Assembly: GCA_025127975.1 (NCBI GenBank)
Contig: JAHLYQ010000019.1
Coordinates: 1-48,438 of the forward strand
Source: Synechococcus sp. CS-1331
GTDB taxonomy: Bacteria > Cyanobacteriota > Cyanobacteriia > PCC-6307 > Cyanobiaceae
Direction: 5' to 3'
Length of the DNA: 48,438 bases
Shown here: positions 9,014 through 18,325 of the stretch, piece by piece
Layout: each line of letters begins with the position of its first letter
Position numbering within the stretch: position 1 is the stretch's first letter
The notes under the pieces: generated by a model
Seen by the model: only the letters and a program-made list of their open reading frames with translations
The model's database searches: none
What the model was told of the DNA's origin: nothing
Position numbers and translations under genes: made by a program

Positions 9014-10798
9014 TTAGACGATGGCGCCGTTGGGGTCACTGTTGTGGCTGCGGGCGCCTCGATGCACCTCTCCCCGCTGCAGATCGAGGGTGACGATTTC
9101 GCCTTGAAGCAGGCTGGCGATGGCATTGGCGACCCCCACAATCGTTGGGATCCCGGTGCTCTGGGCGATCACGGCAGCGTGGCTCTCCATGCCGCCGATT
9201 TCAGCGATGACCGCCTTTGCCTTGCGGATCGCCTCCACATACTCAACCGTCGTCTCCCGAACCACCAGGATCTCACCGGTCTGGATGGCGGCTGCCGCCG
9301 CCGGACTATCCACAAGCCTGACCCGGCCGCTCACCGAGCCGTTGCCGATGCCGACCCCCTTGGAGAGCACGGCCGAGACGGTGCCAACCTTGATGAAGTC
9401 GGTGGAGCCACTCACTCCGGACAGGGTGCCGGCCGTTTGTACCACCAGATCGCCATCCTTGAGGAAGCCAAGCTCCCTGGCCTTGCCCATGGCGAGGCTG
9501 AAAGTGCTGGTGGAAGAGCTCTGCTCCGGCACCAGAAGGGGATTTACACCCCAGCAGAGCTGCAACTGGCGCGCCACCTGCACCTCACTGGTGATGGCCA
9601 GGATCGGCGTGCTGGGCCGGAACTTGCTGACGTTGCGGGCCGTGGAGCCCCCCTTCGTAAGAGGCAGGATCGCAGCGGCGTTGAGCTGGCGGGCGATGCT
9701 GCTGACCGCCTGGCAGATCGCATTGCCAATCGTGGGCGCCATGTTGCTGTCATGGAGGCGCTGGGGGTAGTCGCGCTCGATCCGCCTGGCAATGGTGGCC
9801 ATCGTGGCTACGGCCTCTACCGGGAAGTCGCCGACCGCACTCTCATTGGAGAGCATCACCGCATCTGTGCCGTCGAGGATGGCATTGGCCACATCGCTTA
9901 CTTCGGCCCTGGTGGGCCTGGGGCAACTCACCATCGAATCGAGCATCTGGGTGGCGGTGATAACCGGGATACCGAGGCTGTTGGCCTTGCGGATCAGCTC
10001 CTTCTGCAGCAGGGGCACTTCCTCGGCAGGCATTTCGACGCCGAGGTCGCCCCTTGCCACCATCACCCCGTCACAGAGGGGCAGGATGTCGTCGATCTGG
10101 TCGATCGCCTCAAATTTCTCGATCTTCGCCACCACTGGGGTCTGGTAGCCGTGGCTGCGGATCAACTCGCGGATCTCGACCATGTCAGACGGATTGCGCA
10201 CGAAGCTGAGGGCCACCCAGTCGACCCCCTGCTGCAGACCAAAGGCGAGATCGGCCCGATCCTTGTCGGTCAGAGCCCGGATCGAAAGCTGCACATCGGG
10301 GAAGTTGACCCCCTTGTTGTTGGAGAGCACCCCGCCAACGGTGACGCTGCAGTGGAGGGTCTGCTGGCCCTTGTCAACCTGTTCAACCAGCATCTCCACC
10401 CTGCCGTCATCGAGCAGGATGCGGCTGCCGGGCACCACTTCGTCGGCCAATTTGGCGTAGGTGACGCTTGCCATCGTCACGTTGCAGGCCACATCCCGGG
10501 AGGTGAGTTCGAAGCGATCTCCCTTGGCCAGAGTTATGGGTCCATCAGCAAAGCGGCCCAAGCGGATTTTGGGCCCCTGAAGATCCTGAAGAATGCCGAT
10601 CTCGATGCCCAGCTCGGTTGCGACCTGGCGGATGGTGGCGATGCGAACCGCATGGTCGCTGTGGTCGCCGTGGGAAAAATTGAGACGAAATGTAGTGGCG
10701 CCAGCGGCTATCAGCTCCCGCAACCGCTCTGGGGATTCCGTGGCGGGCCCGATGGTGGCCACGATCTTGGTGCGTCGCATGAGATCGGGCTGGGGCAT
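9014..10798 (-). CDS. pyk: Pyruvate kinase with C-terminal phosphohistidine-like domain
   Basis: Converts phosphoenolpyruvate and ADP to pyruvate and ATP. The N-terminus MRRTKIVATIGPATESPERL, the segment FRLNFSHGD, and the Mg/PEP site MVARGDLGVEMP identify the enzyme. After the normal catalytic and allosteric domains (to about residue 480) there is an extra domain with GGMESHAAVIAQSTGIPTIV, the histidine-bearing swivelling-domain signature of PEP-utilising enzymes, which some bacterial pyruvate kinases carry. I choose the ATG at 10798 (594 residues); an ATG at 10780 also fits. Longer upstream extensions run into the divergent MazG gene. The permease gene follows after 26 bases. Confidence 0.95.
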   Translation of the reverse strand: MPQPDLMRRTKIVATIGPATESPERLRELIAAGATTFRLNFSHGDHSDHAVRIATIRQVATELGIEIGILQDLQGPKIRLGRFADGPITLAKGDRFELTSRDVACNVTMASVTYAKLADEVVPGSRILLDDGRVEMLVEQVDKGQQTLHCSVTVGGVLSNNKGVNFPDVQLSIRALTDKDRADLAFGLQQGVDWVALSFVRNPSDMVEIRELIRSHGYQTPVVAKIEKFEAIDQIDDILPLCDGVMVARGDLGVEMPAEEVPLLQKELIRKANSLGIPVITATQMLDSMVSCPRPTRAEVSDVANAILDGTDAVMLSNESAVGDFPVEAVATMATIARRIERDYPQRLHDSNMAPTIGNAICQAVSSIARQLNAAAILPLTKGGSTARNVSKFRPSTPILAITSEVQVARQLQLCWGVNPLLVPEQSSSTSTFSLAMGKARELGFLKDGDLVVQTAGTLSGVSGSTDFIKVGTVSAVLSKGVGIGNGSVSGRVRLVDSPAAAAAIQTGEILVVRETTVEYVEAIRKAKAVIAEIGGMESHAAVIAQSTGIPTIVGVANAIASLLQGEIVTLDLQRGEVHRGARSHNSDPNGAIV

Positions 10799-10855
10799 GC
10801 AGGCGCCAACAGACAGCTGGAAACTACCATCCAGGCCTGCAACGGGCTGCCTTAG

Positions 10856-11185
10856 TTGGATTTTCACACCTATCAACAGCGATCCCGGGCCACCGCCTGC
10901 TACCCGGATGCGGGCGCAAACCCCATCTATCCCACCCTCGGACTCTGCGGCGAGGCCGGCGAGGTGGCCGATAAGGTCAAAAAGGTGCTGCGCGATCAAG
11001 GCGGTGAGTTTTCGGCCGAGGTGATCGCAGCGCTGCAGCTGGAGCTGGGGGATGTGCTCTGGTACGTCGCCCAGCTGGCCACCGAACTGGGCCTGGAGCT
11101 CGATCAGGTTGCCCAGGCCAACCTGGACAAATTGGCAAGCCGCTCTGCCCGTAACGTGATCTCAGGCAGTGGAGACAGCCGGTGA
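10856..11185 (+). CDS. MazG-like nucleotide pyrophosphohydrolase
   Basis: A 109-residue all-alpha protein of the MazG/NTP-PPase type. GLCGEAGEVADKVKKVLRD and the helix ELGDVLWYVAQLATELGLEL hold the E-x2-E and E-x2-D metal ligands expected for Mg-dependent hydrolysis of (d)NTPs to monophosphates. The start is TTG at 10856 (MDFHTYQ), consistent with family starts. It is divergent from pyk and its TGA overlaps the GTG of the next gene (GTGA), so the two are coupled. The exact nucleotide substrate cannot be deduced. Confidence 0.88.
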   Translation: MDFHTYQQRSRATACYPDAGANPIYPTLGLCGEAGEVADKVKKVLRDQGGEFSAEVIAALQLELGDVLWYVAQLATELGLELDQVAQANLDKLASRSARNVISGSGDSR

Positions 11186-11676
11186 ACAGAGGCAGGCCCT
11201 GGCTGACAGCAGTATTTGCCCCAATATTGCTGGCCCTGTGGCTGGTGGCTGCCCCCGCCTGGGCCAGCGGGCTCCAGGTCTCCGAGGTCAGCCTCGAGCC
11301 CTGCCCCGCCGAAGACATAGGCGCCCAGCCGGAGCTGGGGCGGCCCGCCGGCGCCAGCTGCTATGCCCTGCGCGGCACGGTGATCAACACGGGCCAAAAA
11401 CCCGTGGTGGATACGGATGTCTTTGCCTTGATCCTGGATTCGAGCGGTGAGCCGGTGCTGCAAAACCGCACCCGGGTAGGCAGCATCGGTGACGTGCCGC
11501 CAGGTTCTTCGACCTTTGGCCTGCGCCTGGCCGTTCCGGCGGGAACCCCAGGCCCCTTGGGCTTCCGCAATGTCAAGGCCCGCGGCTTCAGCGCACCCGT
11601 GCGCACCAGAGCCGGCAGCGATGATGAACTCCTGCCCCTTGAACAGGAGCTGGCGGAGCGAACCCTGGTTCAGTAG
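11182..11676 (+). CDS. Exported protein of unknown function
   Basis: A 164-residue protein with a typical signal peptide: basic start, hydrophobic core (WLTAVFAPILLALWLVAA) and likely cleavage after AWA at about residue 29. The mature part has two cysteines that could pair (about residues 38 and 57) and a beta-rich segment (LRGTVINTGQKPVVDTDVFA, then IGDVPPGSSTFGLRL) that resembles FxLYD-type small beta-sandwich domains. Known function: none that I recognise. The GTG start overlaps the stop of the MazG gene. It is convergent with yggT, and the 37-base gap between them holds two copies of AGTGGTTCA. Confidence 0.75.
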   Translation: MNRGRPWLTAVFAPILLALWLVAAPAWASGLQVSEVSLEPCPAEDIGAQPELGRPAGASCYALRGTVINTGQKPVVDTDVFALILDSSGEPVLQNRTRVGSIGDVPPGSSTFGLRLAVPAGTPGPLGFRNVKARGFSAPVRTRAGSDDELLPLEQELAERTLVQ

Positions 11677-11713
11677 TTGTTTACTAGTGGTTCACTATTC
11701 GCTCACAAGTGGT

Positions 11714-12001
11714 TCAGTAGCCGGCGCCGAGCACCGAAACGCTGGCACCCTGGAGCAGGCTCTGGACCAACTGCAGGGCCAAAAAGGCGAGAATCGCCGA
11801 GAGGTCGAGGCCGCCTAGGGGCGGAATCAGGCCCCGGAAGGCGTTTAGGTAGGGGTCTGTGATCGAGCTCACCGTCGAAAGCAGCGGATTGCTCCAGTCA
11901 AGGTTGGGGAACCAGCTGAGCAGCACCCGCACCAACAGCACCAAGGTGTAGATGCTCAGGGTCTGGGCCAGCACCTGCAACAAGAAACTCAGAGCTTCCA
12001 T
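11714..12001 (-). CDS. YggT family membrane protein
   Basis: A 95-residue integral membrane protein with hydrophobic segments at about residues 5-28 and 65-85. The loop LLSWFPNLDWSNPLLSTVSSITDPYLNAFR is the YggT/Ycf19 family signature region. Cyanobacterial and plastid relatives have been linked to membrane organisation and thylakoid function; the biochemical role is not settled. It follows scpB by 30 bases on the same strand and probably ends the ilvA-scpB-yggT transcript. Confidence 0.9.
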   Translation of the reverse strand: MEALSFLLQVLAQTLSIYTLVLLVRVLLSWFPNLDWSNPLLSTVSSITDPYLNAFRGLIPPLGGLDLSAILAFLALQLVQSLLQGASVSVLGAGY

Positions 12002-12031
12002 GGATGGAGCAAACCTTCAATTGGGTGAACT

Positions 12032-12577
12032 CTAGGCAGCGGTTTGCCAGCCTTTCGATGTGGTGGGGGTTCGAGCTTGCAGGTCTTCGGCCCTGATGGC
12101 GAAGGTGCGATGGAATTTTTCGCCAAGGGTGAGCCAGTAGGAACGGCCGTCGCTCTGGCGCTTGCGCTCGATGAAGTTCTGGGCAAGCAGCTCCTTGATG
12201 TGGTCGTAGGCCCCAGAGCCACGCAGCTCCACCAATTCAGATTGGAGGATGCGCTTTTTGAGGGCGATTGTGGCCAGGGTGCGCAGGGCGGCGGTGGAGA
12301 GATCGACGGGCAAGAGGTTCTGGACCAGATCGCCCAGGCCCTCCCGCAACTGCAGGCTGTAGCACTTGCCCTCCTGGCGCACCTCCAGGGCGGTGTCGCG
12401 GTGGGCGTAGTCGGTGATCAGGGTGATCAGGCCGAGCTCAGCCTCCTCACGGCTGACCATGGCAATGGCGGCCAGTTCGGCCAGGGTCAGGGGCCTGCCT
12501 TTTAGATAGAGAATCGCCTCAATCCGAGCAGGTAAGGAGAGATTCTCAATCGCCTCAGCTGGGGCACCTGTCTGCAT
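12032..12577 (-). CDS. scpB: Segregation and condensation protein ScpB
   Basis: ScpB dimerises and binds ScpA and SMC in the bacterial condensin complex. Two winged-helix domains are seen: residues about 10-90 (LPARIEAILYLKGRPLTLAEL opening) and about 95-165, with TLATIALKKRILQSELVELRG and YDHIKELLAQNFIERK. At 181 residues it has normal length. I use the ATG at 12577 (MQTGAPAEA); an in-frame upstream extension has no family support. It lies 38 bases after ilvA and upstream of yggT on the same strand. No scpA is in the window. Confidence 0.93.
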   Translation of the reverse strand: MQTGAPAEAIENLSLPARIEAILYLKGRPLTLAELAAIAMVSREEAELGLITLITDYAHRDTALEVRQEGKCYSLQLREGLGDLVQNLLPVDLSTAALRTLATIALKKRILQSELVELRGSGAYDHIKELLAQNFIERKRQSDGRSYWLTLGEKFHRTFAIRAEDLQARTPTTSKGWQTAA

Positions 12578-12615
12578 GGGCGCAGGGTACCCCAACCTGC
12601 CTGGCCCAGGCCAGT

Positions 12616-14187
12616 TCACGCCAGGGCCGGTAGGGGGCTGGTGCTGGGGCCGAGGAACAGGCGGTAGGCAGGATTGTCGGTTTCGTCCCAGTGCTGGTAG
12701 CCCAGGCCGGCAAGGAAGTCCTGCCACTGCGGCCTCTCGCTACGGGGCACCTGCACGCCCACCACGATCCGGCCCACGTCAGCTCCGTGATTGCGGTAGT
12801 GAAAAATGCTGATATTCCAGCTGGCATGCAGGGCGTTGACGAAGGCCATCAGGGCGCCCGGTTTTTCCGGGAATTCGAAGCGGTAGAGCAGCTCCTCACC
12901 CAGCTCGAGGGCGGCCCCAGCACTGGCGGGTAGGCGTCCACCCACCATGTGGCGCAAGTGCAGTTTGGCAAGTTCGTCGTTGGAGAGGTCGAGGCAGGGG
13001 AACCCCGCCCGGCGCACGTCGTGGATCAGGTCCTGTTCATCGGCCGTGCCGCTGGTCTGCACCCCAACGAAAATATGGGCCACCCGGGGATCGGCCAGGC
13101 GGTAGCTGAATTCGGTGAGGTTGCGCTGGCCCAGAACGCCACAGAAGCGCCTCAGGCTGCCGGTTTGCTCGGGAATTTCCACCGCCAACATCGCCTCACG
13201 GTCTTCGCCGATCTCCGTGCGTTCGGCCACGAAGCGCAGGCGATCAAAGTTCATGTTGGCGCCGCAGGCCACCGCCACCAGGGTCTTGCCATGTAATCCC
13301 TGCTGCGCCACGTCGCGCTTCATCCCCGCCACCGCCAGGGCCCCGGCCGGCTCCAGGATCGAGCGGGTGTCTTCAAACACGTCCTTGATGGCGGCGCAGA
13401 TGGCGTCGGTGTTCACCGTCACCATCCGATCCACCGTCTGCTGGGCCAGGGCAAAGGTGTGCTCCCCCACCCTGCGCACGGCCACTCCGTCGGCAAATAG
13501 ACCCACTTGCTCCAGCTCCACCCGTTCGCCGGCGGCAAGGGAACGGGTCATGGCGTCCGCGTCCTCGGGCTCAACGCCCACGATCTGCACCTGGGGCCAG
13601 AGGGTCTTTACGTACACAGCGATGCCGGCAATCAGGCCGCCACCACCCACGGCCACGTAGATCACATCAGGTGGTGAGGAACACTGGCGCAGGATCTCGA
13701 GCCCAATCGTGCCCTGGCCGGCAATCACGTCGGGATCATCGAAAGGATGGATGAAACTGAGGCCCCGCTCCTGGCCCAGGCGAGTTGCCTCGGCGCAGGC
13801 AGCGTCGTAGTTATCGCCGTGCAGCACCACCTCGGCCCCCCGGGCGGCAACAGCCCTGACCTTCATCTCAGGCGTGGTGACAGGCATCACGATCACGGCC
13901 CGGCAGCCCAGCTTCTGGGCCCCCAGGGCAACCCCCTGGGCATGGTTGCCGGCGCTGGCGGCAATCACGCCCCGCTCCAGCTCGGCCGCACTCAGCCCCA
14001 CCATCTTGTTGTAGGCACCCCGCAGCTTGAAGCTGAAGACCGGCTGCAGGTCCTCCCGCTTAAGCAATACCCGGTTGTGCAAGCGGGCTGAGAGATTCGG
14101 CGCGGGATCCAGCGGCGACTCAATGGCCACGTCGTAGACCCGGGCCCGCAGGATTCGCTGGAGGTAGGTCTGGGGATCGGCGCTCAT
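12616..14187 (-). CDS. ilvA: Threonine ammonia-lyase, biosynthetic (IlvA)
   Basis: Catalyses PLP-dependent deamination of threonine to 2-oxobutanoate, the first step to isoleucine. The PLP lysine is in [12 protein letters not shown], with the substrate site [13 protein letters not shown] and the phosphate-binding glycine loop [13 protein letters not shown]. The C-terminal 190 residues hold two ACT-like domains (starting near [17 protein letters not shown] and [17 protein letters not shown]), the feedback-inhibition sites for isoleucine. With the ATG at 14187 ([13 protein letters not shown]) the protein is 523 residues, the usual size. It is divergent from dxs across 73 bases. Confidence 0.95.
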   Translation of the reverse strand: MSADPQTYLQRILRARVYDVAIESPLDPAPNLSARLHNRVLLKREDLQPVFSFKLRGAYNKMVGLSAAELERGVIAASAGNHAQGVALGAQKLGCRAVIVMPVTTPEMKVRAVAARGAEVVLHGDNYDAACAEATRLGQERGLSFIHPFDDPDVIAGQGTIGLEILRQCSSPPDVIYVAVGGGGLIAGIAVYVKTLWPQVQIVGVEPEDADAMTRSLAAGERVELEQVGLFADGVAVRRVGEHTFALAQQTVDRMVTVNTDAICAAIKDVFEDTRSILEPAGALAVAGMKRDVAQQGLHGKTLVAVACGANMNFDRLRFVAERTEIGEDREAMLAVEIPEQTGSLRRFCGVLGQRNLTEFSYRLADPRVAHIFVGVQTSGTADEQDLIHDVRRAGFPCLDLSNDELAKLHLRHMVGGRLPASAGAALELGEELLYRFEFPEKPGALMAFVNALHASWNISIFHYRNHGADVGRIVVGVQVPRSERPQWQDFLAGLGYQHWDETDNPAYRLFLGPSTSPLPALA

Positions 14188-14260
14188 GGCACCAGTGTCG
14201 CAATTCGCACCTGCCAGTGGAAGCCAAGGCCTAGATTGCACTGCACCTCCAGGGCTGTGC

Positions 14261-16189
14261 ATGCATCTCAGCGAGCTCAGTCATCCGAATCAGCTGCACG
14301 GCCTGAGCACGGCTGAGCTCGAAGCGATTGCCCGCCAGATCCGGGAGCGCCATCTGGAGGTGGTGAGCACCAGCGGCGGCCATCTCGGCCCAGGGCTGGG
14401 GGTGGTGGAGCTGACCCTCGCCCTTTACCAAACCCTCGACCTTGAGCGCGACAAGGTGGTTTGGGATGTGGGTCACCAGGCCTATCCCCACAAGTTGGTG
14501 ACTGGGCGATACAAAAATTTTGACAGCCTGCGCCAGAAGAATGGGGTGGCGGGCTATCTAAAGCGGAGTGAGAGCCGCTTTGACCATTTCGGCGCCGGCC
14601 ATGCCAGCACCTCCATCTCGGCTGCCCTGGGGATGGCCCTGGCCAGGGATCGCCGCGGCGAGGATTTCAAGTGCGTAGCCGTGATCGGCGATGGCGCCCT
14701 CACCGGTGGCATGGCCCTCGAGGCGATCAACCATGCCGGCCACCTGCCGAAAACCAAGCTGGTCGTGGTGCTCAACGACAACGACATGTCGATCAGCCCG
14801 CCGGTGGGGGCCCTCTCCACCTACCTGAACCGGATGCGGCTGAGTCCGCCCCTGCAGTTCCTGCAGGGCAATGCGGAGGAGGCGATCAAGCACCTGCCCT
14901 TCCTGCACGGCGAGCTGCCCAATGAACTCAAAACTCTCAAAGAGAGCATGAAGCGCCTGGCGGTTCCCAAGGTGGGAGCCGTGTTCGAGGAGTTGGGCTT
15001 CACCTACATCGGCCCGATCGATGGCCATGACATCGCCGGGATGGTGCGCACCTTTGAGCAGGCCCATCGCACTGAAGGTCCCGTACTGGTGCATGTGGCA
15101 ACCACCAAGGGCAAGGGTTACGCCTATGCGGAGGCCGATCAGGTGGGCTACCACGCCCAAAGCGCCTTCGACCTGGCCACCGGCAAGGCCTACCCCTCCA
15201 GCAAACCAAAACCGCCTGGCTACAGCAAGGTATTTGGCCAGACCCTGGTCAAGCTCTGTGAGCAGGACCCGACCGTTGTGGGCATCACCGCCGCCATGGC
15301 CACCGGCACCGGCCTCGACCTGCTCGAGAAGGCCCTACCCGATCAGTATTTCGACGTTGGCATCGCCGAACAGCACGCCGTCACCATGGCAGCCGGCATG
15401 GCCTGTGAGGGCCTCAAGCCCGTGGTGGCGATCTACAGCACCTTCCTGCAGCGGGCCTTTGACCAGCTGATTCACGACGTGGGCATTCAGAATCTGCCGG
15501 TCACCTTTGTTTTGGATCGGGCTGGCATTGTCGGGGCAGATGGCCCCACCCACCAAGGCCAATACGACATCAGCTATTTCCGCGCCATCCCCAATTTCAC
15601 CGTGATGGCCCCCAAGGACGAGGCCGAGCTGCAGCGGATGCTGGTGACCTCTATCCACCACAGCGGCCCCTGTGCCCTGCGCATTCCCCGCGGGGAGGGC
15701 GAGGGGGTCCCCCTGGCCGAAGAGGGCTTTCTACCCCTGGAGATCGGTCGCGGCGAGCTGCTTACCGATGGCGATGACCTGCTGATCGTGGCCTACGGGG
15801 CCATGGTGAGTCCGGCCATGGCCACCGCCGGGCTGCTGCAGGAAAAGGGGATGCGGGCAGCGGTGATCAACGCCCGTTTCCTGCGGCCCCTAGACGAGGC
15901 CCTGATTCTGCCGATGGCCCAACGTATCGGCCGGGTGGTGACCATGGAGGAAGCGGCCTTGGCCGGAGGCTTTGGCTCCGCGGTGGTCGAAGCGCTCGTT
16001 GACCACAACGTTCTTGTGCCGGTGCTGCGCATCGGCATTGCCGACGTGTTGGTTGACCACGCCAGCCCAGATCAAAGCAAGCAGAGCCTTGGCCTTACCC
16101 CACCCCAGATGGCCGAACGCATCTTGCAGCGCTACGGCTCTCCCCTGGCTTCGAATCTGGCGGGCGCCAGCCAGCCTGTAGCCGCCTGA
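14261..16189 (+). CDS. dxs: 1-deoxy-D-xylulose-5-phosphate synthase (Dxs)
   Basis: The entry enzyme of the MEP pathway: joins pyruvate and glyceraldehyde 3-phosphate using thiamine diphosphate, giving precursors of carotenoids, phytol and quinones. Seen: [18 protein letters not shown] near the N-terminus, the ThDP/Mg loop [18 protein letters not shown], the catalytic glutamate region [16 protein letters not shown], and [19 protein letters not shown] choose ATG 14261 ([15 protein letters not shown]), the common cyanobacterial start, giving 642 residues; the in-frame upstream extension would read into the ilvA promoter. It is convergent with psaK. Confidence 0.96.
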   Translation: MHLSELSHPNQLHGLSTAELEAIARQIRERHLEVVSTSGGHLGPGLGVVELTLALYQTLDLERDKVVWDVGHQAYPHKLVTGRYKNFDSLRQKNGVAGYLKRSESRFDHFGAGHASTSISAALGMALARDRRGEDFKCVAVIGDGALTGGMALEAINHAGHLPKTKLVVVLNDNDMSISPPVGALSTYLNRMRLSPPLQFLQGNAEEAIKHLPFLHGELPNELKTLKESMKRLAVPKVGAVFEELGFTYIGPIDGHDIAGMVRTFEQAHRTEGPVLVHVATTKGKGYAYAEADQVGYHAQSAFDLATGKAYPSSKPKPPGYSKVFGQTLVKLCEQDPTVVGITAAMATGTGLDLLEKALPDQYFDVGIAEQHAVTMAAGMACEGLKPVVAIYSTFLQRAFDQLIHDVGIQNLPVTFVLDRAGIVGADGPTHQGQYDISYFRAIPNFTVMAPKDEAELQRMLVTSIHHSGPCALRIPRGEGEGVPLAEEGFLPLEIGRGELLTDGDDLLIVAYGAMVSPAMATAGLLQEKGMRAAVINARFLRPLDEALILPMAQRIGRVVTMEEAALAGGFGSAVVEALVDHNVLVPVLRIGIADVLVDHASPDQSKQSLGLTPPQMAERILQRYGSPLASNLAGASQPVAA

Positions 16190-16210
16190 CGCCCCCTGGC
16201 TCCTGGTGGC

Positions 16211-16468
16211 TCAGACCACCCCGCGGGAGGCCAGGCCAAGGATGGCGCCCATGCCGAGGATGTGACCGAGGCTGAGGGTGCCGAGCATGGCGCCGTGACT
16301 GAAACCACCAAACAGGGTCGGGCTGGGTAGCTGCAGACCCACGTTGGGTTGCTTGATGGTGGCCTTGCCAATGGCAATGGCGATCACGTTGCAGACGATC
16401 ATCACCAACGCCACCTTGGGCGACCAGGAGATGGAAGCAGGGGCCAAAGCTAGAAGGGGAGTAAGCAT
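16211..16468 (-). CDS. psaK: Photosystem I reaction center subunit PsaK
   Basis: An 85-residue two-span protein of the photosystem I periphery. The segments at about residues 18-37 (VALVMIVCNVIAIAIGKATI) and 60-80 (MLGTLSLGHILGMGAILGL), with the intervening PSPTLFGGFSHG, match PsaK. PsaK sits at the edge of photosystem I and is involved in binding antenna proteins and state transitions. It lies downstream of two small conserved cyanobacterial/plastid genes (DUF2499, DUF3593) on the same strand, separated by 66 bases that could hold its own promoter. Confidence 0.95.
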   Translation of the reverse strand: MLTPLLALAPASISWSPKVALVMIVCNVIAIAIGKATIKQPNVGLQLPSPTLFGGFSHGAMLGTLSLGHILGMGAILGLASRGVV

Positions 16469-16534
16469 GGAGCGAATGGCAACGCCCCATCTTCCGGGGC
16501 CGATCGCATTGCGCCCCCCCTGCTTAAGACTTGT

Positions 16535-16864
16535 TCATTGCCTCCGGCCCAGCGCGGCACCAAAGCCACTGAAGCCGAGCACCACCAGCAGGTTGGAGAC
16601 GGTGAGCAGGGATTCGGCACCGCCATGGAGGGCATCGACGTTGGCCAGCAATTCGCCGTAGCGCAGTTGGGCAACGATGGCCGCCCCAATCGTCACGGCC
16701 ACAAACAGGAGGGTGCACTGGAAACCCCGCAGGGCCAACTTTGGAAATCCCTCCACCTGGCTCGCCCACCAGAGGAAGGCCAAGTAGGGAAGCAGCGACA
16801 GCACGAATAGGGGGCTGGGATCGATCTTGGCCAGAGCGCTGAGCATGCCACCCATGCCGCTCAT
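16535..16864 (-). CDS. DUF3593 family membrane protein
   Basis: A 109-residue protein with three predicted membrane segments (about residues 17-35, 43-62 and 83-103). The opening ALAKIDPSPLFVLSLLPYLAFLWW and the RYGELLANVDALHG loop fit DUF3593, a family of cyanobacteria and plastids without a known function. The ATG at 16864 overlaps the TGA of the preceding DUF2499 gene (ATGA), which decides the start and suggests joint translation. Context with psaK hints at a thylakoid role, which is inference only. Confidence 0.82.
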   Translation of the reverse strand: MSGMGGMLSALAKIDPSPLFVLSLLPYLAFLWWASQVEGFPKLALRGFQCTLLFVAVTIGAAIVAQLRYGELLANVDALHGGAESLLTVSNLLVVLGFSGFGAALGRRQ

Positions 16865-17166
16865 GAATTGACCTGGCGCTGTTGGCGCAGCAGGTTCCAG
16901 GCGGCCAGGGCCAGGGCAGCGTTGCCGATGGCGGTGAGACCCGCCTGGAAAACCACCAGCCCGTAGAGCTCGGGGCTGTTGTCGAACAGGTGCCAGGTGC
17001 AGGCAGCCATGGCGCTGACCAGGGCAGGCAGCATGGCCAGGCTCAGCCAGCGCCAGCCCCCCTCCCGCCTTTGCACCCCGAGCCGCTGCACAGCCAGCAT
17101 GGCGACTACCCACTCCAGTACGGAGGTGATGTGGATCCACCAGGTGGGCAGGGAGAGCGCATGCAT
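16861..17166 (-). CDS. DUF2499 family membrane protein
   Basis: A 101-residue membrane protein. MHALSLPTWWIHITSVLEWV at the start is the DUF2499 hallmark. Hydrophobic spans are seen near residues 8-27, 38-55 and 64-85. The family is restricted to cyanobacteria and photosynthetic eukaryotes and has no proven function. The ATG at 17166 is chosen because the family begins with MHAL; the reading frame continues upstream for about 95 codons without support. Its stop overlaps the DUF3593 start. It is divergent from csaB across 51 bases. Confidence 0.85.
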   Translation of the reverse strand: MHALSLPTWWIHITSVLEWVVAMLAVQRLGVQRREGGWRWLSLAMLPALVSAMAACTWHLFDNSPELYGLVVFQAGLTAIGNAALALAAWNLLRQQRQVNS

Positions 17167-17217
17167 GGGCTCGATCTTCTCAGGGTGCGAAGCTGAAAGG
17201 TAGGAGTCGATCGGCTC

Positions 17218-18303
17218 GTGCGCGAGACCAGACAGAAGGGGGAAAAGGCCAGGCGGCAGCTCTTGCTGGTTGGCTACTACGGCGAGCACAACCTCGGTGA
17301 TGACGCCCTGCTGGAAGTGCTGCTCGGCCACATGCCAGCGGGGTTTACGGCGACGGTCACCGCCTATGACACCGACCTGGTGCGGCAACGCTTCCGGGTG
17401 GATACGGTGCAGCGCCGCAGCCTGGCCCAGGTGCTGAAGGCCCTCCGTCACTGCGATGGGCTGGTATTGGGTGGCGGCAGCCTGCTGCAGGATTCCACCA
17501 GCTTCCGCAGCCTGCTCTACTACGCGGCCCTGATCTTTGCCGCCCGACTCGAGACCAAGCCCGTCTTGCTCTGGGGCCAGGGATTGGGGCCCCTGCGGCG
17601 GCGGCCCAGCCGGATCCTGGTTGGGCGCCTGCTCGGCCTGGTCACGGCGGTGAGTTGGCGCGACCAGGAGTCGGCGGCTCTGGCCAGAAAGCTTGGTCGT
17701 GATGGCCCGGTGGGCAGCGATCCGGTCTGGGCCCTACCGGCCCAGCCGTGGCGTGGCAGCGGAGGCCCCCTGGTGCTCTGCCTACGCCCCACCAAAGAGC
17801 TGCAGGGAGCGGCCTGGCACCCCTATCTCCAGGCCCTCGACCAACTGGCCGGCCTTCAGGACCGGGAGGTGATCTGGCTCCCCTTTCACGCCGCCCAGGA
17901 CAGGGGCCTACTGGAGCAGCTTGACCAGCAGCAGCTGCTGCCTGCGGGCCTGGCTGCCCGCAGCCGGGAGGTGCGGGCAGAGCGGCCCAGCGAGGCGATG
18001 GCGGTGGCCAGCGGCGCCGGGCTGGTGGTGGCCATGCGGCTCCACGGCCTCATCTTGGCTGCCCTCGCCGGAGCACCCTGTGCTGCCCTCAGCTACGACC
18101 CCAAGGTGCAAGCTGCCGCAGACGGCCTGGGCTGCCCCTGCCACAGCCTCGATGCGATGGCGGCTCCGGCCGAGCTGCTGGCGGCCTGGAGCGGCGCACT
18201 CGACAGCCCGCCTGCGGCGGCCCGACTGGCCGCCCTGCGCCAACAAACGGAGGTCCATCGCCAACTACTGCAAGACCTGGCAAACCAAATTGCCGGTCGC
18301 TAG
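17218..18303 (+). CDS. csaB: Polysaccharide pyruvyl transferase CsaB
   Basis: A 361-residue enzyme of the polysaccharide pyruvyl transferase family; CsaB proteins add ketal-linked pyruvate to cell-wall polysaccharides. Seen: VGYYGEHNLGDDALLEVLL near the start, the substrate loop LVLGGGSLLQDSTSF, LLWGQGLGPLRRR, and the C-terminal MRLHGLILAALAGAPCAAL with the expected RLH motif. In Gram-positives the product anchors S-layer proteins; in cyanobacteria the acceptor is not established. The start is GTG at 17218. No polysaccharide genes surround it. Confidence 0.9.
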   Translation: MRETRQKGEKARRQLLLVGYYGEHNLGDDALLEVLLGHMPAGFTATVTAYDTDLVRQRFRVDTVQRRSLAQVLKALRHCDGLVLGGGSLLQDSTSFRSLLYYAALIFAARLETKPVLLWGQGLGPLRRRPSRILVGRLLGLVTAVSWRDQESAALARKLGRDGPVGSDPVWALPAQPWRGSGGPLVLCLRPTKELQGAAWHPYLQALDQLAGLQDREVIWLPFHAAQDRGLLEQLDQQQLLPAGLAARSREVRAERPSEAMAVASGAGLVVAMRLHGLILAALAGAPCAALSYDPKVQAAADGLGCPCHSLDAMAAPAELLAAWSGALDSPPAAARLAALRQQTEVHRQLLQDLANQIAGR

Positions 18304-18325
18304 CGAGCTGTCGGGGTTTGACCGC

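Noticed and set aside
8981..10855. A 624-codon open frame on the plus strand opposite pyk
   Set aside because: The minus-strand pyruvate kinase has full family motifs; the opposite frame is a codon-bias shadow with His/Asp-rich, patternless sequence.
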